DNA of 64,000 nt from Rhizobium leguminosarum (GCF_004123835.1 NZ_MZMU01000024.1:1-64000); one strand, 5' to 3'; shown: positions 37,313 through 46,227, counted from the stretch's first letter. Numbers and translations are program-made. The notes: a model not told the origin generated them from the letters alone.

Positions 37313-38290
37313 ATGAAAAATTTCGTTAGACTTGCGGCCGGGCTTATGGTTGCCGCCTCATTCATGAGCGGCGCGGCCACCGCTCAAACGGTGCTGAAAT
37401 CGTCCGATACTCATCCGGACGGCTATCCCACAGTCGAGGGCGTCAAATATTTCGGCGAGCTGTTGAAGGAGCGCACGCAGGGCCGCTATTCCCTCGAAGT
37501 GTATCATTCCGCCCAGCTCGGCGAGGAGAAAGACACGATCGAGCAGGTGCGCTCCGGCGTAATCGAGCTGAATCGTGTGTCAATGGCGCCCTTCAACGGC
37601 ACTGTGAAGGAATCGATCGTTCCGGCTCTGCCCTATATCTTCCGTTCGGAAGAGCACATGCACAAGGTCATGGACGGCGCCATCGGCGAGCAGATCAAGA
37701 AGGCGTTCGAACCGGCCGGTCTGGTGGTGCTTGCCTTCTACGATGCCGGCGCGCGCTCGTTCTACAACAAAACGAAGCCGATCAATTCAGTTGCCGATAT
37801 GAAAGGTCTGAAGTTCCGCGTTATCCAGTCCGATATCTTCGTCGACATGGTGGCGGCCCTCGGCGCCAATGCCACGCCGATGCCCTATGGAGAAGTCTAC
37901 TCGGGGATCGAAACGGGCGTTATCGACGGCGCGGAAAACAACTTCCCGAGCTACGACACCGCCAAGCACGCCGAAGTGGCAAAGAACTACTCGCTGGACG
38001 AGCATACGATCCTGCCGGAGGTGTTCGTCATGAACAAGGCGGCGTTCGACAAGCTGACGCCGGAGGATCAGGCGGTCTTCAAACAGGCAGCCAAGGACAG
38101 CGTCGCCAAGCAGCGCGAGCTGTGGTCAGCCAAGGTCACTGAATCGCGCACCAATGTCGAAAAGCTCGGCGCCCAGATCACCATGCCGGACAAGCAGGGG
38201 TTCATCGACGCCATGGCCCCGGTTTATGAAAAGCACGTGAAAGACGACGTGCTGAAGAAGATGGTCGAGGATGTAAAGGCTGTGCAATAG
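37313..38290 (+). CDS. dctP: TRAP transporter substrate-binding protein, DctP type
   Basis: Periplasmic receptor for an organic acid. 325 residues. Signal peptide MKNFVRLAAGLMVAASFMSG ending ATAQ. DctP-family landmarks: GYPTVEGVKYFGELLKERTQG, LGEEKDTIEQVRSG, LKFRVIQSDIFVDMVAALGA (the substrate carboxylate Arg in KFRV) and GVIDGAENNFPSY. GGGAGGAG precedes the ATG. Whether the ligand is a C4-dicarboxylate or a sugar acid cannot be told; the DGAENN pattern is common in sugar-acid and dicarboxylate receptors alike. Confidence 0.93.
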   Translation: MKNFVRLAAGLMVAASFMSGAATAQTVLKSSDTHPDGYPTVEGVKYFGELLKERTQGRYSLEVYHSAQLGEEKDTIEQVRSGVIELNRVSMAPFNGTVKESIVPALPYIFRSEEHMHKVMDGAIGEQIKKAFEPAGLVVLAFYDAGARSFYNKTKPINSVADMKGLKFRVIQSDIFVDMVAALGANATPMPYGEVYSGIETGVIDGAENNFPSYDTAKHAEVAKNYSLDEHTILPEVFVMNKAAFDKLTPEDQAVFKQAAKDSVAKQRELWSAKVTESRTNVEKLGAQITMPDKQGFIDAMAPVYEKHVKDDVLKKMVEDVKAVQ

Positions 38291-38438
38291 CCACAGCTTG
38301 CCTTCCTTTTTGCGGAAAGCGGCGTCGGTTATCGGGGTGGACAGGTATCGCCACCCCGGTTCACCCGCCGCTTCGTGCACATCTTTCTCGTTTCCTCCCG
38401 CCAAGGGAGAGTGAGCGCCCAATTTCGACGAGGCCCTT

Positions 38439-39017
38439 ATGTCGAACAACCTGACACCCGTCGTCAATTTTCTGACACGCCTGAGCAACGCCGCCCTTTG
38501 GCTCGCGGGCGCCGGCTTGGTGCTGATGACGGTCTTTGTCGCCTGGCAGGTATTTTGCCGCTATGTGCTGAACGACTCGCCGAGTTGGACGGAGCCGGGC
38601 TCGGTCATGCTGATGAGCTGGTTCATCTTCCTCGGCGCCGCCGTCGGCATCCGGGAGAATAATCATCTTGGTTTCGACGTGCTGCTTTATGTCCTGCCGA
38701 AATCCGGCAAGCGCGTCCTGCGCATGATCTCGGACGTCGTCATTCTCGCCTTCGGCGCCGGCATGATCTGGTACGGCGGCGCGCTCATGAGCCTGACCTG
38801 GAACACCACCTTGCCGTCGCTGGGTATTTCCGGCGCGTTTGACTATCTGCCGCTCGCAGGCGGCGGCGTGCTTGCCGTGATCTTCTCGCTGGAGCGCATC
38901 GTGCTCCGCCTCGCCGGCGAACCGATTGACGATGCGCTGGATGAGATTCTGCCGGCGGAAATCGCCGTCGAGATCGAAAACATCAATGCCGATCCGAACG
39001 TCAAATTGAAGGTCTAG
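38439..39017 (+). CDS. dctQ: TRAP transporter small permease, DctQ type
   Basis: 192 residues with four hydrophobic helices (ALWLAGAGLVLMTVFVAWQVFCRYV, LMSWFIFLGAAVGI, VVILAFGAGMIWYGG, LPLAGGGVLAVIFSLERI). Conserved DctQ elements: WQVFCRYV, SPSWTEPGSVMLMSWFIFLG and NNHLGFDVL. It has a longer than usual C-terminal acidic tail (about 25 residues). The gene is 4 bases before dctM. Confidence 0.92.
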   Translation: MSNNLTPVVNFLTRLSNAALWLAGAGLVLMTVFVAWQVFCRYVLNDSPSWTEPGSVMLMSWFIFLGAAVGIRENNHLGFDVLLYVLPKSGKRVLRMISDVVILAFGAGMIWYGGALMSLTWNTTLPSLGISGAFDYLPLAGGGVLAVIFSLERIVLRLAGEPIDDALDEILPAEIAVEIENINADPNVKLKV

Positions 39018-39021
39018 CGCG

Positions 39022-40302
39022 ATGGAACTCTGGATCCTGTTCGGTGTTTTCACCACCCTGATGCTGATAGGCACGCCGATCGCCTTCTGCCTCGGCGTCG
39101 CCAGCTTCGCCACGGTGCTCTACATGGGCCTGCCGCCGCTGGTCATCTTCCAGCGGCTGAATTCCGGCATGAGCGTATTTTCGCTCCTCGCCATCCCCTT
39201 CTTCATCTACGCCGGCGATCTGATGGTGCGCGGCGGCATCGCCAGCCGCATCGTCGCCTTCGCCGCATCACTGGTCGGCCACGTGCGCGGCGGCCTCGGC
39301 CAGGTCAACATCGTCACAGCCACGCTGTTCGGCGGCATCTCCGGTTCGGCGGTGGCAGAAGCCGCAGCCGTCGGCGGCCTGATGATCCCGCAGATGAAGC
39401 AGCGCGGCTATGGCGCCGATTATGCGGTGAACGTCACTTCGATGGCAGCGCTGATCGCGCTGCTCCTGCCGCCCTCCCACAACATGATCATCTATTCGAT
39501 CTCTGCCGGCGGCAAGATATCCATCGCCGACCTGTTCACCGCCGGCGTGTTACCCGGACTATTGCTCGCGGTCGCGCTCATGGTGACCGCCTACATCGTT
39601 GCGCGCTCGCGCGGCTATCCGACGGAGCCCTTTCCCGGCTTCGTCATGGTGGCTCATTTGCTCGCCGTCGCACTCCCCGGGCTTCTGCTGATCGCCATCA
39701 TCTTCGGCGGGGTGAGGTCCGGCATCTTCACTGCGACGGAAAGCTCTTGCATCGCGGTGCTCTACGCGCTGCTGATAACTCTCCTGGTCTACCGGCAGAT
39801 GAGCTGGAGAGACTTCGTTCACGCCACGCAGGGCGCCGTGCGCACGACGGCAATGGTGCTTTTGATTATCGGCACAGCCGCCGCCTTCTCCTGGTTGATG
39901 GCCTTCCTCAAGGTGCCTGCCTCGCTGGTGATCTGGATGAAGAGCGTCGCCGACGATCCGCTGACGGTGCTGCTCCTGCTCAATGTCCTCATGCTTGTGC
40001 TCGGCACGTTTATGGACATGGGGCCGACCATCATTATCTGCACGCCGATCTTCCTGCCGGTTGCGCAGGCTTACGGTGTCGACCCGGTGCATTTCGGCGT
40101 GATCATGATCCTGAATTTCGGCATCGGGCTGAACACGCCTCCAGTCGGCGCGGTGCAATTCGTGGCTTGTGCAGTCGGCAAGATCACTGTCTGGGAGGCC
40201 ATGCGCTCGATCTGGCCGTTCTACGGTGCGGGCATTGTGGTGCTCGGGCTGGTCACTTACATCCCGGCGATTTCGCTGTGGCTGCCGAGCGTGTTCAAAT
40301 AG
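39022..40302 (+). CDS. dctM: TRAP transporter large permease, DctM type
   Basis: 426 residues, about 12 helices, the ion-coupled transport subunit. Motifs ALLAIPFFIYAGDLM-like (SLLAIPFFIYAGDLMVRGGI), ATLFGGISGSAVAEAAAVG (conserved SGSAVA loop), LLPPSHNMIIYSI and GLNTPPVGAVQF near the end. Next gene, a GntR regulator, begins 9 bases after its stop, so it belongs to the same operon. Confidence 0.94.
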   Translation: MELWILFGVFTTLMLIGTPIAFCLGVASFATVLYMGLPPLVIFQRLNSGMSVFSLLAIPFFIYAGDLMVRGGIASRIVAFAASLVGHVRGGLGQVNIVTATLFGGISGSAVAEAAAVGGLMIPQMKQRGYGADYAVNVTSMAALIALLLPPSHNMIIYSISAGGKISIADLFTAGVLPGLLLAVALMVTAYIVARSRGYPTEPFPGFVMVAHLLAVALPGLLLIAIIFGGVRSGIFTATESSCIAVLYALLITLLVYRQMSWRDFVHATQGAVRTTAMVLLIIGTAAAFSWLMAFLKVPASLVIWMKSVADDPLTVLLLLNVLMLVLGTFMDMGPTIIICTPIFLPVAQAYGVDPVHFGVIMILNFGIGLNTPPVGAVQFVACAVGKITVWEAMRSIWPFYGAGIVVLGLVTYIPAISLWLPSVFK

Positions 40303-40311
40303 GAGTGCGAG

Positions 40312-41085
40312 ATGGCGACCGACACAGCCGTAGACTTCAGGGTCGAGCGAAGGCCTAAACTTTCCGAAGGCGTCGTTTCGGCCATCCGCGCTCAGGTCGT
40401 GTCCGGAGTGTACGCGCCCGGCCAAAAGCTGCCGACGGAGACCCGGATGGGCGAACTCTTCGGCGTCAGCCGCACCGTTGTCCGTGAGGCGATTGCAACC
40501 CTTGCCGCCGACGGCCTCGTCGAGGCGCGGCAAGGCGCCGGCGTCTTCGTCAAGAACCATCCGACGATTGCCTTCGGTTCGATCAGCGCCGATGTCGGCA
40601 ACAAGGTTTCCCATGCACTCAACATAATCGAGGTGCGCATGGGGCTGGAAATCGAGAGCGCAGGGCTTGCTGCGCTACGGCGCAATGCGGCTCAGGAAGC
40701 GCAGATTCAGGAAGCATTCTTCGAATTCGACCGGCTGCTCGAGCGCGGCGAAGCAACCGGCAAGAGCGACTTCGCCTTCCACCGGGAAATCGCGGCTGCC
40801 ACCAATAATTCATATTATGTCGAAGTTCTCGATGCGCTTGGCATGCGGGCCATCCCCTGCGACGTCGCCTCGCCTTGGGGTACAGATAGCACGCTGTCGC
40901 GTGACTATCAGGAAGGCCTGCAGCGCGAGCATTTGGCGATTTTGAAGGCGATTTCTGCCGGGGACCCGGAAGCCGCCCGCGCCGCCATGCGCGCCCATCT
41001 GGCGGCAAGCCAGGAGCGCTATCGCAGCCTTCTCAGCGGCCAGCAGGCCAAGTGGCTTTCAAGTATCCTTAAACGCAAGACCTGA
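40312..41085 (+). CDS. FadR-subfamily GntR regulator of the TRAP operon
   Basis: 257 residues. N-terminal winged HTH (about 20-85: LPTETRMGELFGVSRTVVREAI, then LVEARQGAGVFV). C-terminal FCD ligand domain with the metal-site residues in EVRMGLEIESAGLAA, FHREIAAATNNSYYVEVL and the REHLAILKAISAGDPEAARAAM block. AGGAG precedes the ATG. As last gene of dctPQM it is likely the ligand-sensing repressor of that operon. Confidence 0.92.
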   Translation: MATDTAVDFRVERRPKLSEGVVSAIRAQVVSGVYAPGQKLPTETRMGELFGVSRTVVREAIATLAADGLVEARQGAGVFVKNHPTIAFGSISADVGNKVSHALNIIEVRMGLEIESAGLAALRRNAAQEAQIQEAFFEFDRLLERGEATGKSDFAFHREIAAATNNSYYVEVLDALGMRAIPCDVASPWGTDSTLSRDYQEGLQREHLAILKAISAGDPEAARAAMRAHLAASQERYRSLLSGQQAKWLSSILKRKT

Positions 41086-41116
41086 AGAAGATCGCGCCAC
41101 AACAAAAATCAACGGT

Positions 41117-42229
41117 TTAAATCCGCATGCCGGGGATGGCGAGCGGATTGTCCGACAGCGCCGCACGATCGGGCATATCGATGCGCGGCTTGCCGAGGAA
41201 GGCATCGAAGAGATCCTTCACGAAGGCTTCCGGCAGATCCCGGGTGATCAGCACCATGCGCGTGCGCCGGTCTTCCCCCGGCCAGGCGGGAAGCCGCACC
41301 GGCGGATGGAAAATGCTCTGCACCCCATGCAGCACCAGCGGTCGATCCGGCCGGTCGGAAACGGACACGATCGCCTTCATCCTCAACAGCTTCTCGCCAT
41401 GGGCCGAACGCAGAAGATCGATGAACATCTCGAGCGCCATCGGATCGATCGGCTTTTCCTCGATGATCGAGAAAGAGCGGATCGAGGCATCGTGACGATT
41501 GACGTCATGCGGGTCCTGATCCGCATGACCATGATGATCATGATGGTGGTGACCATGTGCATCCTCGTCCTGCAGCCAGCGGCCGACATCGGCGATCTTC
41601 GTCGCCGGATCGTAGAGCCCGTTGACCAGCACCGCGGCGCTGCCCGCCTCGGCGCTGTCGGCATCCATCATCACGGCACGCGGATTGAGCGCCCGCAGCC
41701 GCTTTTCCAGCCCATCCGTCGCCTCGGCCATCGCCTTTTTCGAGACGATCAACCGGTCGGCGACTGCCGCCTGCTTGCGCGCTTCCTCGTGATTGTCGAG
41801 CGTCTGCAGCCCATTCACCGCGTCCACGACGGTGACGACGCCGTCAAGCTCGAAATTCGTGGCGATGACGGGATTTCCCATGATCGCCTGCATGACCGGT
41901 GAAGGATTGGCAAGGCCCGTCGTCTCGATGACGACGCGCTTGACCGGCTTGACGCGGCCCGTCTGCACCGCGTCCATCAGGTTCGCCAGCGTATCGACAA
42001 GCTCACCGCGCACGGTGCAGCAGAGGCAGCCATCGGACAGCTCGATGATCGAGTCGCCGGAACTTTCGACCAGCAGGTGGTCGATGCCGACATCGCCGAA
42101 TTCGTTGATGATGACGGCCGCATCCTTCATCACCGGATCTTTGAGGACGCGGTTGAGCAGCGTCGATTTGCCGGCGCCGAGAAAGCCGGTCAGGATGGTG
42201 ACCGGAATCCTGTCGTTGAGCGCGCTCAT
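41117..42229 (-). CDS. COG0523 GTPase (CobW/ZigA-like metallochaperone)
   Basis: G3E-family GTPase of 370 residues. Walker A GFLGAGKSTLL; metal motif CLCC in LSDGCLCCTVRGE; Walker B-type VVIETTGLANP. A His/Asp-rich linker (about 230-260, HGHHHHDHHGHADQDPHD) and a CobW C-terminal domain follow. These features fit metal (zinc or cobalt) delivery. It is not beside cobalamin genes, and no Zur-box-like palindrome is evident upstream. It follows the carboxypeptidase gene by 18 bases on the same strand. Confidence 0.9.
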   Translation of the reverse strand: MSALNDRIPVTILTGFLGAGKSTLLNRVLKDPVMKDAAVIINEFGDVGIDHLLVESSGDSIIELSDGCLCCTVRGELVDTLANLMDAVQTGRVKPVKRVVIETTGLANPSPVMQAIMGNPVIATNFELDGVVTVVDAVNGLQTLDNHEEARKQAAVADRLIVSKKAMAEATDGLEKRLRALNPRAVMMDADSAEAGSAAVLVNGLYDPATKIADVGRWLQDEDAHGHHHHDHHGHADQDPHDVNRHDASIRSFSIIEEKPIDPMALEMFIDLLRSAHGEKLLRMKAIVSVSDRPDRPLVLHGVQSIFHPPVRLPAWPGEDRRTRMVLITRDLPEAFVKDLFDAFLGKPRIDMPDRAALSDNPLAIPGMRI

Positions 42230-42247
42230 GTCTTTTTACCTTAAAGC

Positions 42248-43381
42248 TTAGAAGGATGTTGGGCGCGGCATCGGCACCGGCACATTGGCGATCGCTCCAG
42301 CGGTATCGCCCCGCGCCATTTTTTCCGGCTGCGCGGCCGGCTGCGGATCCTGGCCCGGAATGAGGCCGGCAAAGACGAATTGCGGATCGTGGTCCATCGG
42401 CTGGATATAGGGTGACTGCACCTTCATGCGGCCGACTTCGTCGCGCGTTTCGCTGCGCACCTTGGCGCCCTTGGCGCTGCAGATATCGGCACTGATGTCG
42501 GTCACCTGGTCCTGTCCCGACCCATAGGGTCTCAGCGAACCCAATGTGTCGTTGCTGGCAGGCTGGGTGGTGAAGCCCTTCTGCAAAAGATTCGCCGTCG
42601 CATCGGCGCGGGCTGCAAGGCTGTCGGTGCCGAGCACGACGGAGACCAGCGTGCGGCCGTTGCGCGTCGCCGAACCGATCTGGTTGAAGCCCGAGGCACA
42701 GATGAAGCCGGTCTTCATGCCGTCCGCGCCGGCAAAACGGCCGATCAGCATGTTGAGGTTCGGCACGTTCTGCTGGCCATTGGTGAACCCTTCCAGCGAG
42801 AAATAGCCGGAATATTGCGGAAAATCGCGGCGCAGCGCCACCGTCAGCACCGCAAGGTCGCGTGCCGTCGTATACTGGCCCTTGCCGGGCAAGCCGTTCG
42901 GATTGACGAAGTGCGAATCCGTCATGCCGAGCTTCAGTGCCTCGCCGTTCATCCGCGTCACGAAGCCTTCCTGCGTGCCGCCGATGGCTTCGGCGACCGC
43001 GACCGCCACGTCGTTGGCCGACTTCACCAGCAGGATCTTCAATGCGCTGTCGAGCGTCAGTTTCTGGCCCGGCTTGAAATACATCTTGGCGGCCGGCTGC
43101 GCGGCGGCGCGTTTGCTGATGACGACCGGCGTATCGAGGCTGATCTGACCGGCGCGGATCGCGTCGAACACGGTATAGACGGTCATCAGTTTGGTCAGCG
43201 AGGCCGGATACCATTTGCGGAAGGCTTCTTCATGCTCGAGCACGCGGCCGGTCTGTACATCGACGAGAATGTGCGGATTGGCCTGGGCCAGCGGAACGGA
43301 GGCCAGAAAAACGGCAGTCGCCGCTGACACGAAAGAAAGCGGCCGCAAGGCAGCAAACAAACGGAAGTGGCTCGTCGGCAC
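42248..43381 (-). CDS. D-alanyl-D-alanine carboxypeptidase, DacF/PBP5-like
   Basis: Trims peptidoglycan pentapeptides in the periplasm. 377 residues. Signal peptide (about 34 residues, ending LAQA). Peptidase S11 motifs all present: SxxK as ASLTKLM, SxN as SAND, KTG as MKTGF. The C-terminal part is a variable proline-rich extension (PQPAAQPEKM), without a clear PBP5 C-terminal amphipathic anchor. It precedes the COG0523 GTPase, probably in one transcript. Confidence 0.93.
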   Translation of the reverse strand: MPTSHFRLFAALRPLSFVSAATAVFLASVPLAQANPHILVDVQTGRVLEHEEAFRKWYPASLTKLMTVYTVFDAIRAGQISLDTPVVISKRAAAQPAAKMYFKPGQKLTLDSALKILLVKSANDVAVAVAEAIGGTQEGFVTRMNGEALKLGMTDSHFVNPNGLPGKGQYTTARDLAVLTVALRRDFPQYSGYFSLEGFTNGQQNVPNLNMLIGRFAGADGMKTGFICASGFNQIGSATRNGRTLVSVVLGTDSLAARADATANLLQKGFTTQPASNDTLGSLRPYGSGQDQVTDISADICSAKGAKVRSETRDEVGRMKVQSPYIQPMDHDPQFVFAGLIPGQDPQPAAQPEKMARGDTAGAIANVPVPMPRPTSF

Positions 43382-43427
43382 GGTTCGTCCTTCAGATATC
43401 AGGAAAATCTCGAAATCTTCCCCTATT

Positions 43428-43442
43428 TAGCCTATATGGCTA
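43428..43442. promoter_or_regulatory. Palindrome between divergent carboxypeptidase and amidohydrolase genes
   Basis: TAGCCTATATGGCTA: five-base arms around TATAT. ATGAC-N9-GTCAT follows at once (43442-43460). Both lie in the shared divergent promoter spacer, where operators would be expected. Confidence 0.3.
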
Positions 43443-43539
43443 TGACATGGCAAAGGTCATTGACTAAGTAATTTCCGTGAGCCTCACACCCTTGTGATGC
43501 GATGAAAGATTGTCGAGATTTCATAACAGGAACGCCGAT

Positions 43540-44703
43540 ATGCCGATTTTGAACAGAGCCGCGGAGTTGCAGGACGAGGTCGCCGAATGGCGCCGCCACA
43601 TCCACGCCCGGCCCGAACTCCTCTTCGCGGTGGAAAACACGGCCGCCTTCGTCGCCGAAAAACTCAAGGAATTCGGCGTCGACGAGATCGTCACCGGCAT
43701 CGGCCGCACCGGTGTCGTCGGCCTGATCAAGGGCAAGGGCGAAGACTCCCGCACGGTCGGCCTGCGCGCCGACATGGACGCCCTGCCGCTCACCGAAATC
43801 ACCGGGAAGCCCTGGGCTTCGAAGACGCCGGGCAAGATGCATGCCTGCGGCCATGACGGCCACACCGCCATGCTGCTCGGCGCCGCGAAATATCTGGCCG
43901 AGACCCGCAACTTCAACGGCAATGTCGCCGTCATCTTCCAGCCCGCCGAAGAAGGCGGCGGCGGCGGCAATCTGATGGTCAAGGACGGCATGATGGAGCG
44001 CTTCGATATCGAAGAGGTCTACGGCATGCACAACCTGCCGGGCCTGCCGGTCGGCCAGTTCGCCACCCGCAAGGGCGCCATCATGGCGGCGACCGATGAA
44101 TTCACCGTCACCGTCAAGGGCCGCGGCGGCCACGCCGCCCAGCCGCATCGGACGATCGACCCGATCGCCATCGGCGCCCAGATCGTCGCCAATCTGCAGA
44201 TGATCGCTTCGCGCAGCGCCGATCCACTACGCTCGCTCGTCGTCTCGGTGACCAAGTTCAATGCCGGTTTTGCCCATAACGTCATTCCGAACGATGCGAC
44301 CTTCGCCGGTACGGTCCGTACCCTCGACCCCGAGGTGCGCACGCTCGCCGAGACGCGGTTCCGGCAGATCATCGAGGGCCTGGTCGCAGCCCACGGCGCC
44401 GAGGCTGAAATCAGCTTCCACCGCAACTATCCCGTCACCGTCAACCACCCGGATGAGACCGAGCACGCGGTCGCCACCGCCAGCGCCATCGCCGGCGAGG
44501 CGAACGTCAACGCCGAGATCGACCCGATGATGGGCGGCGAGGATTTCTCCTACATGCTGAACGCCCGTCCCGGCGCCTTCATCTTCATCGGCAACGGCGA
44601 CAGCGCCGGCCTCCACAACCCCGCCTACGACTTCAACGACGAAGCCATCGCTCACGGCATCTCCTACTGGGTCCGCCTTGCCGAACAACGCCTCGGTCTC
44701 TAA
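43540..44703 (+). CDS. M20D amidohydrolase (hippurate hydrolase / N-acyl amino acid deacylase type)
   Basis: A zinc peptidase-like amidohydrolase, 387 residues. Metal and catalytic motifs: GLRADMDALPLTE, GKMHACGHDGHTAMLLGAAK, FQPAEEGGGGG, YGMHNLPGLP and MGGEDFSYML at the end. The dimerisation domain sits in the middle (GRGGHAAQPHRTIDPI). Family members cleave hippurate, N-acetyl or indole-3-acetyl amino acids; substrate unknown. AGGA precedes the ATG at 43540. Confidence 0.9.
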   Translation: MPILNRAAELQDEVAEWRRHIHARPELLFAVENTAAFVAEKLKEFGVDEIVTGIGRTGVVGLIKGKGEDSRTVGLRADMDALPLTEITGKPWASKTPGKMHACGHDGHTAMLLGAAKYLAETRNFNGNVAVIFQPAEEGGGGGNLMVKDGMMERFDIEEVYGMHNLPGLPVGQFATRKGAIMAATDEFTVTVKGRGGHAAQPHRTIDPIAIGAQIVANLQMIASRSADPLRSLVVSVTKFNAGFAHNVIPNDATFAGTVRTLDPEVRTLAETRFRQIIEGLVAAHGAEAEISFHRNYPVTVNHPDETEHAVATASAIAGEANVNAEIDPMMGGEDFSYMLNARPGAFIFIGNGDSAGLHNPAYDFNDEAIAHGISYWVRLAEQRLGL

Positions 44704-44806
44704 AGCGCGTCGCGATCTTTCAGATTCGCTTGCCGCACTTTGGGTCTTTGTTTTCCGCATGTCCTTGGCGCAAAACCGCTGCACACTTTTGCGCGACATG
44801 CTCTAG
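44703..44806 (-). repeat. Rhizobial intergenic palindromic repeat, copy 7 (inverted)
   Basis: Read on the minus strand: GAGCATGTCGCGCAAAAGTG, TGCAGCGGTTTTGCG, then GCGAATCTGAAAGATCGCGA. Almost the same as module 1 at 24.2 kb, in opposite orientation. Confidence 0.75.
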
Positions 44807-44814
44807 CAACAATT

Positions 44815-44842
44815 AAGGCTTGGCTTCGCGCCAAGCCTTTTG
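44815..44842 (+). terminator. Rho-independent terminator after the amidohydrolase
   Basis: A perfect ten-base stem AAGGCTTGGC / GCCAAGCCTT with a five-base loop TTCGC and a TTTT run. It lies just upstream of the tRNA gene and insulates it. Confidence 0.75.
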
Positions 44843-44860
44843 TATGCATGGCACTCCAGT

Positions 44861-44937
44861 GGTCCCGTAGCTCAGCAGGATAGAGCACCAGATTCCTAAT
44901 CTGGGGGTCGCGCGTTCGAATCGCGCCGGGATCACCA
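44861..44937 (+). tRNA. tRNA-Arg (anticodon CCT)
   Basis: A full cloverleaf: acceptor GGTCCCG / CGGGATC (one G-T wobble), D arm with TAGCTCAGCAGGATAGAGC, anticodon stem CCAGA/TCTGG around loop TTCCTAA (anticodon CCT). The T arm holds GTTCGAATC and the CCA end is encoded. tRNA 3' ends are common integration sites; the DNA that follows is the most gene-poor of the window, but I find no duplicate of the tRNA end. Confidence 0.95.
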
Positions 44938-45366
44938 GTCTTTTCAATCACGCAGATCTATAATTGCCTGCCTCCGTGTCGCACTCGTGTTGCATTGGGA
45001 TTCCCTGCATTTGCCGGTGTTCCCCTGAGGACACGGCTAATCCGTGTAACATGCCATGCAACATGTTGCTTGTTTTCATAAGAGCAGCATCATCGAACTC
45101 CGGCTTCCTCAGTCCCAGGTCGGAAAGGAATTGCCCTTCCCATCGCCTTGTTTCAGGGAAGCGTTTGGCTATCTTACGGTTAGGTCGCGACGTTTCGGAC
45201 GTACGCCCAAGGACTGCGAAAGCAGGGCACGAGGCAGCGACCATTCCCCTACTTCCCCGATAAGGCTTAAAGCCTCCTCGATGACCGCGCCATTCGAGAA
45301 GATCATGGGCGGGTTCGAAGCGGATGCCGGTGTCTTCGATCATGTCGTCACGCGGCAGGGGTCGGA
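44938..45366. other. Poorly coding stretch after tRNA-Arg
   Basis: About 430 bases without a supported gene. A minus-strand frame (44948-45412) gives a fragment containing MIEDTGIRFEPAHDLLEW, which reminds me weakly of the start of phage-type putative metallopeptidases. The rest of the domain, including any HExxH, is missing. Probably decayed DNA. Confidence 0.35.
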
Positions 45367-45450
45367 TCACGGCCAGAACATCCATATCAGCGCGAGTACA
45401 ACGCAGACGCAAATGACCAGCAGCGTGCCGCGCTCGATCTTCCCGCTCAT
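45367..45450 (-). CDS. Possible 27-residue membrane peptide
   Basis: Starts MSGKIERG, then one hydrophobic span (TLLVICVCVVLALIWMFW). Its ATG overlaps the TGA of the preceding frame (ATGA), the pattern of translational coupling. A second ATG 12 bases upstream (45462) is in frame. No family recognised. Confidence 0.35.
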   Translation of the reverse strand: MSGKIERGTLLVICVCVVLALIWMFWP

Positions 45451-45650
45451 AACGGCCACCATCCTGGTAGAGATGCCAGACCGAACGTCAGCGCCACCAG
45501 AGCGAGATAGACGCACCATGCGAGAGCGTTGCGAACAAGACGAGGTAGGCGAGCCAGATGGCCTTGCAGATGATGTGCAAGGCCTGGTCTTGGGCGAAAG
45601 TCGTCTTCCCCCTCACCTTCGCCTCGTCGATCATCGTCTGTGCCAGCCAT
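45447..45650 (-). CDS. Possible small membrane protein, part of a decayed region
   Basis: A 67-residue frame (start MAGTDDDRRG) with a polar N-terminal half and a C-terminal hydrophobic helix (ALAWCVYLALVALTFGLA). The frame is open to 45851 upstream. A different frame over the same bases also gives a plausible peptide (LHIICKAIWLAYLVLFATL), so a frameshift in an older gene is possible. Low confidence. Confidence 0.3.
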   Translation of the reverse strand: MAGTDDDRRGEGEGEDDFRPRPGLAHHLQGHLARLPRLVRNALAWCVYLALVALTFGLASLPGWWPL

Positions 45651-45890
45651 TCGAGCAGACCCTAGCCACATATCACCCGTGACCACTGCGACGCCGGCGC
45701 CTTGAATGCCGGAGTGAGCGATCAAGTGGTAAACGCGCTGCGGACCGGATTGTTTGACATCGAAGAGGAACTGGCCCTGCAGCGGATAATCGAGAGGCCA
45801 GTGGCGGCGAGGAGCATTAGCGTGGTGGACCGCAGCGTTTTTGCCGGTCACGAGCCGTCGCTTTGGCCATCAGACTGTGCTGAATTGCGA

Positions 45891-46118
45891 CTAGTAAGTG
45901 ATCATGTCCGAGTAGTCGACGTAGATCTCTCCGATCTGGTTGCCGTTCTCGTCGTTGATCTCTTCAAATCCGTCCTGGAGGTCATCCTTTTCAAGCCGGT
46001 CAGCCACGGATCGGAGCAGAGCAGCCGCCTGCTTGTTCACCAAGGCCTGCATTGGGCCGGTCAAGTTCAGTTCGATATCGAGCTTAAGAACCGTTACCGC
46101 TTCTTCATTGTCGTTCAT
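45891..46118 (-). CDS. Small acidic hypothetical protein
   Basis: 75 residues, acidic, no signal or membrane segment. Sequence features: ELNLTGPMQALVNKQ, LLRSVADRLEKDDLQDGFEE and a terminal IGEIYVDYSDMITY. GAGGGC six bases upstream of the ATG supports translation. I do not recognise the family. Confidence 0.6.
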   Translation of the reverse strand: MNDNEEAVTVLKLDIELNLTGPMQALVNKQAAALLRSVADRLEKDDLQDGFEEINDENGNQIGEIYVDYSDMITY

Positions 46119-46227
46119 TAGATGCCCTCTGTTCGCTCTTCGGGAGCATATAAGAGGCGCAACCGCGTGAGGACAAGCGAGGCGAGATAGAAAACCCCGC
46201 CGACCGGTTAAGGTGACGGGTTGTAGT

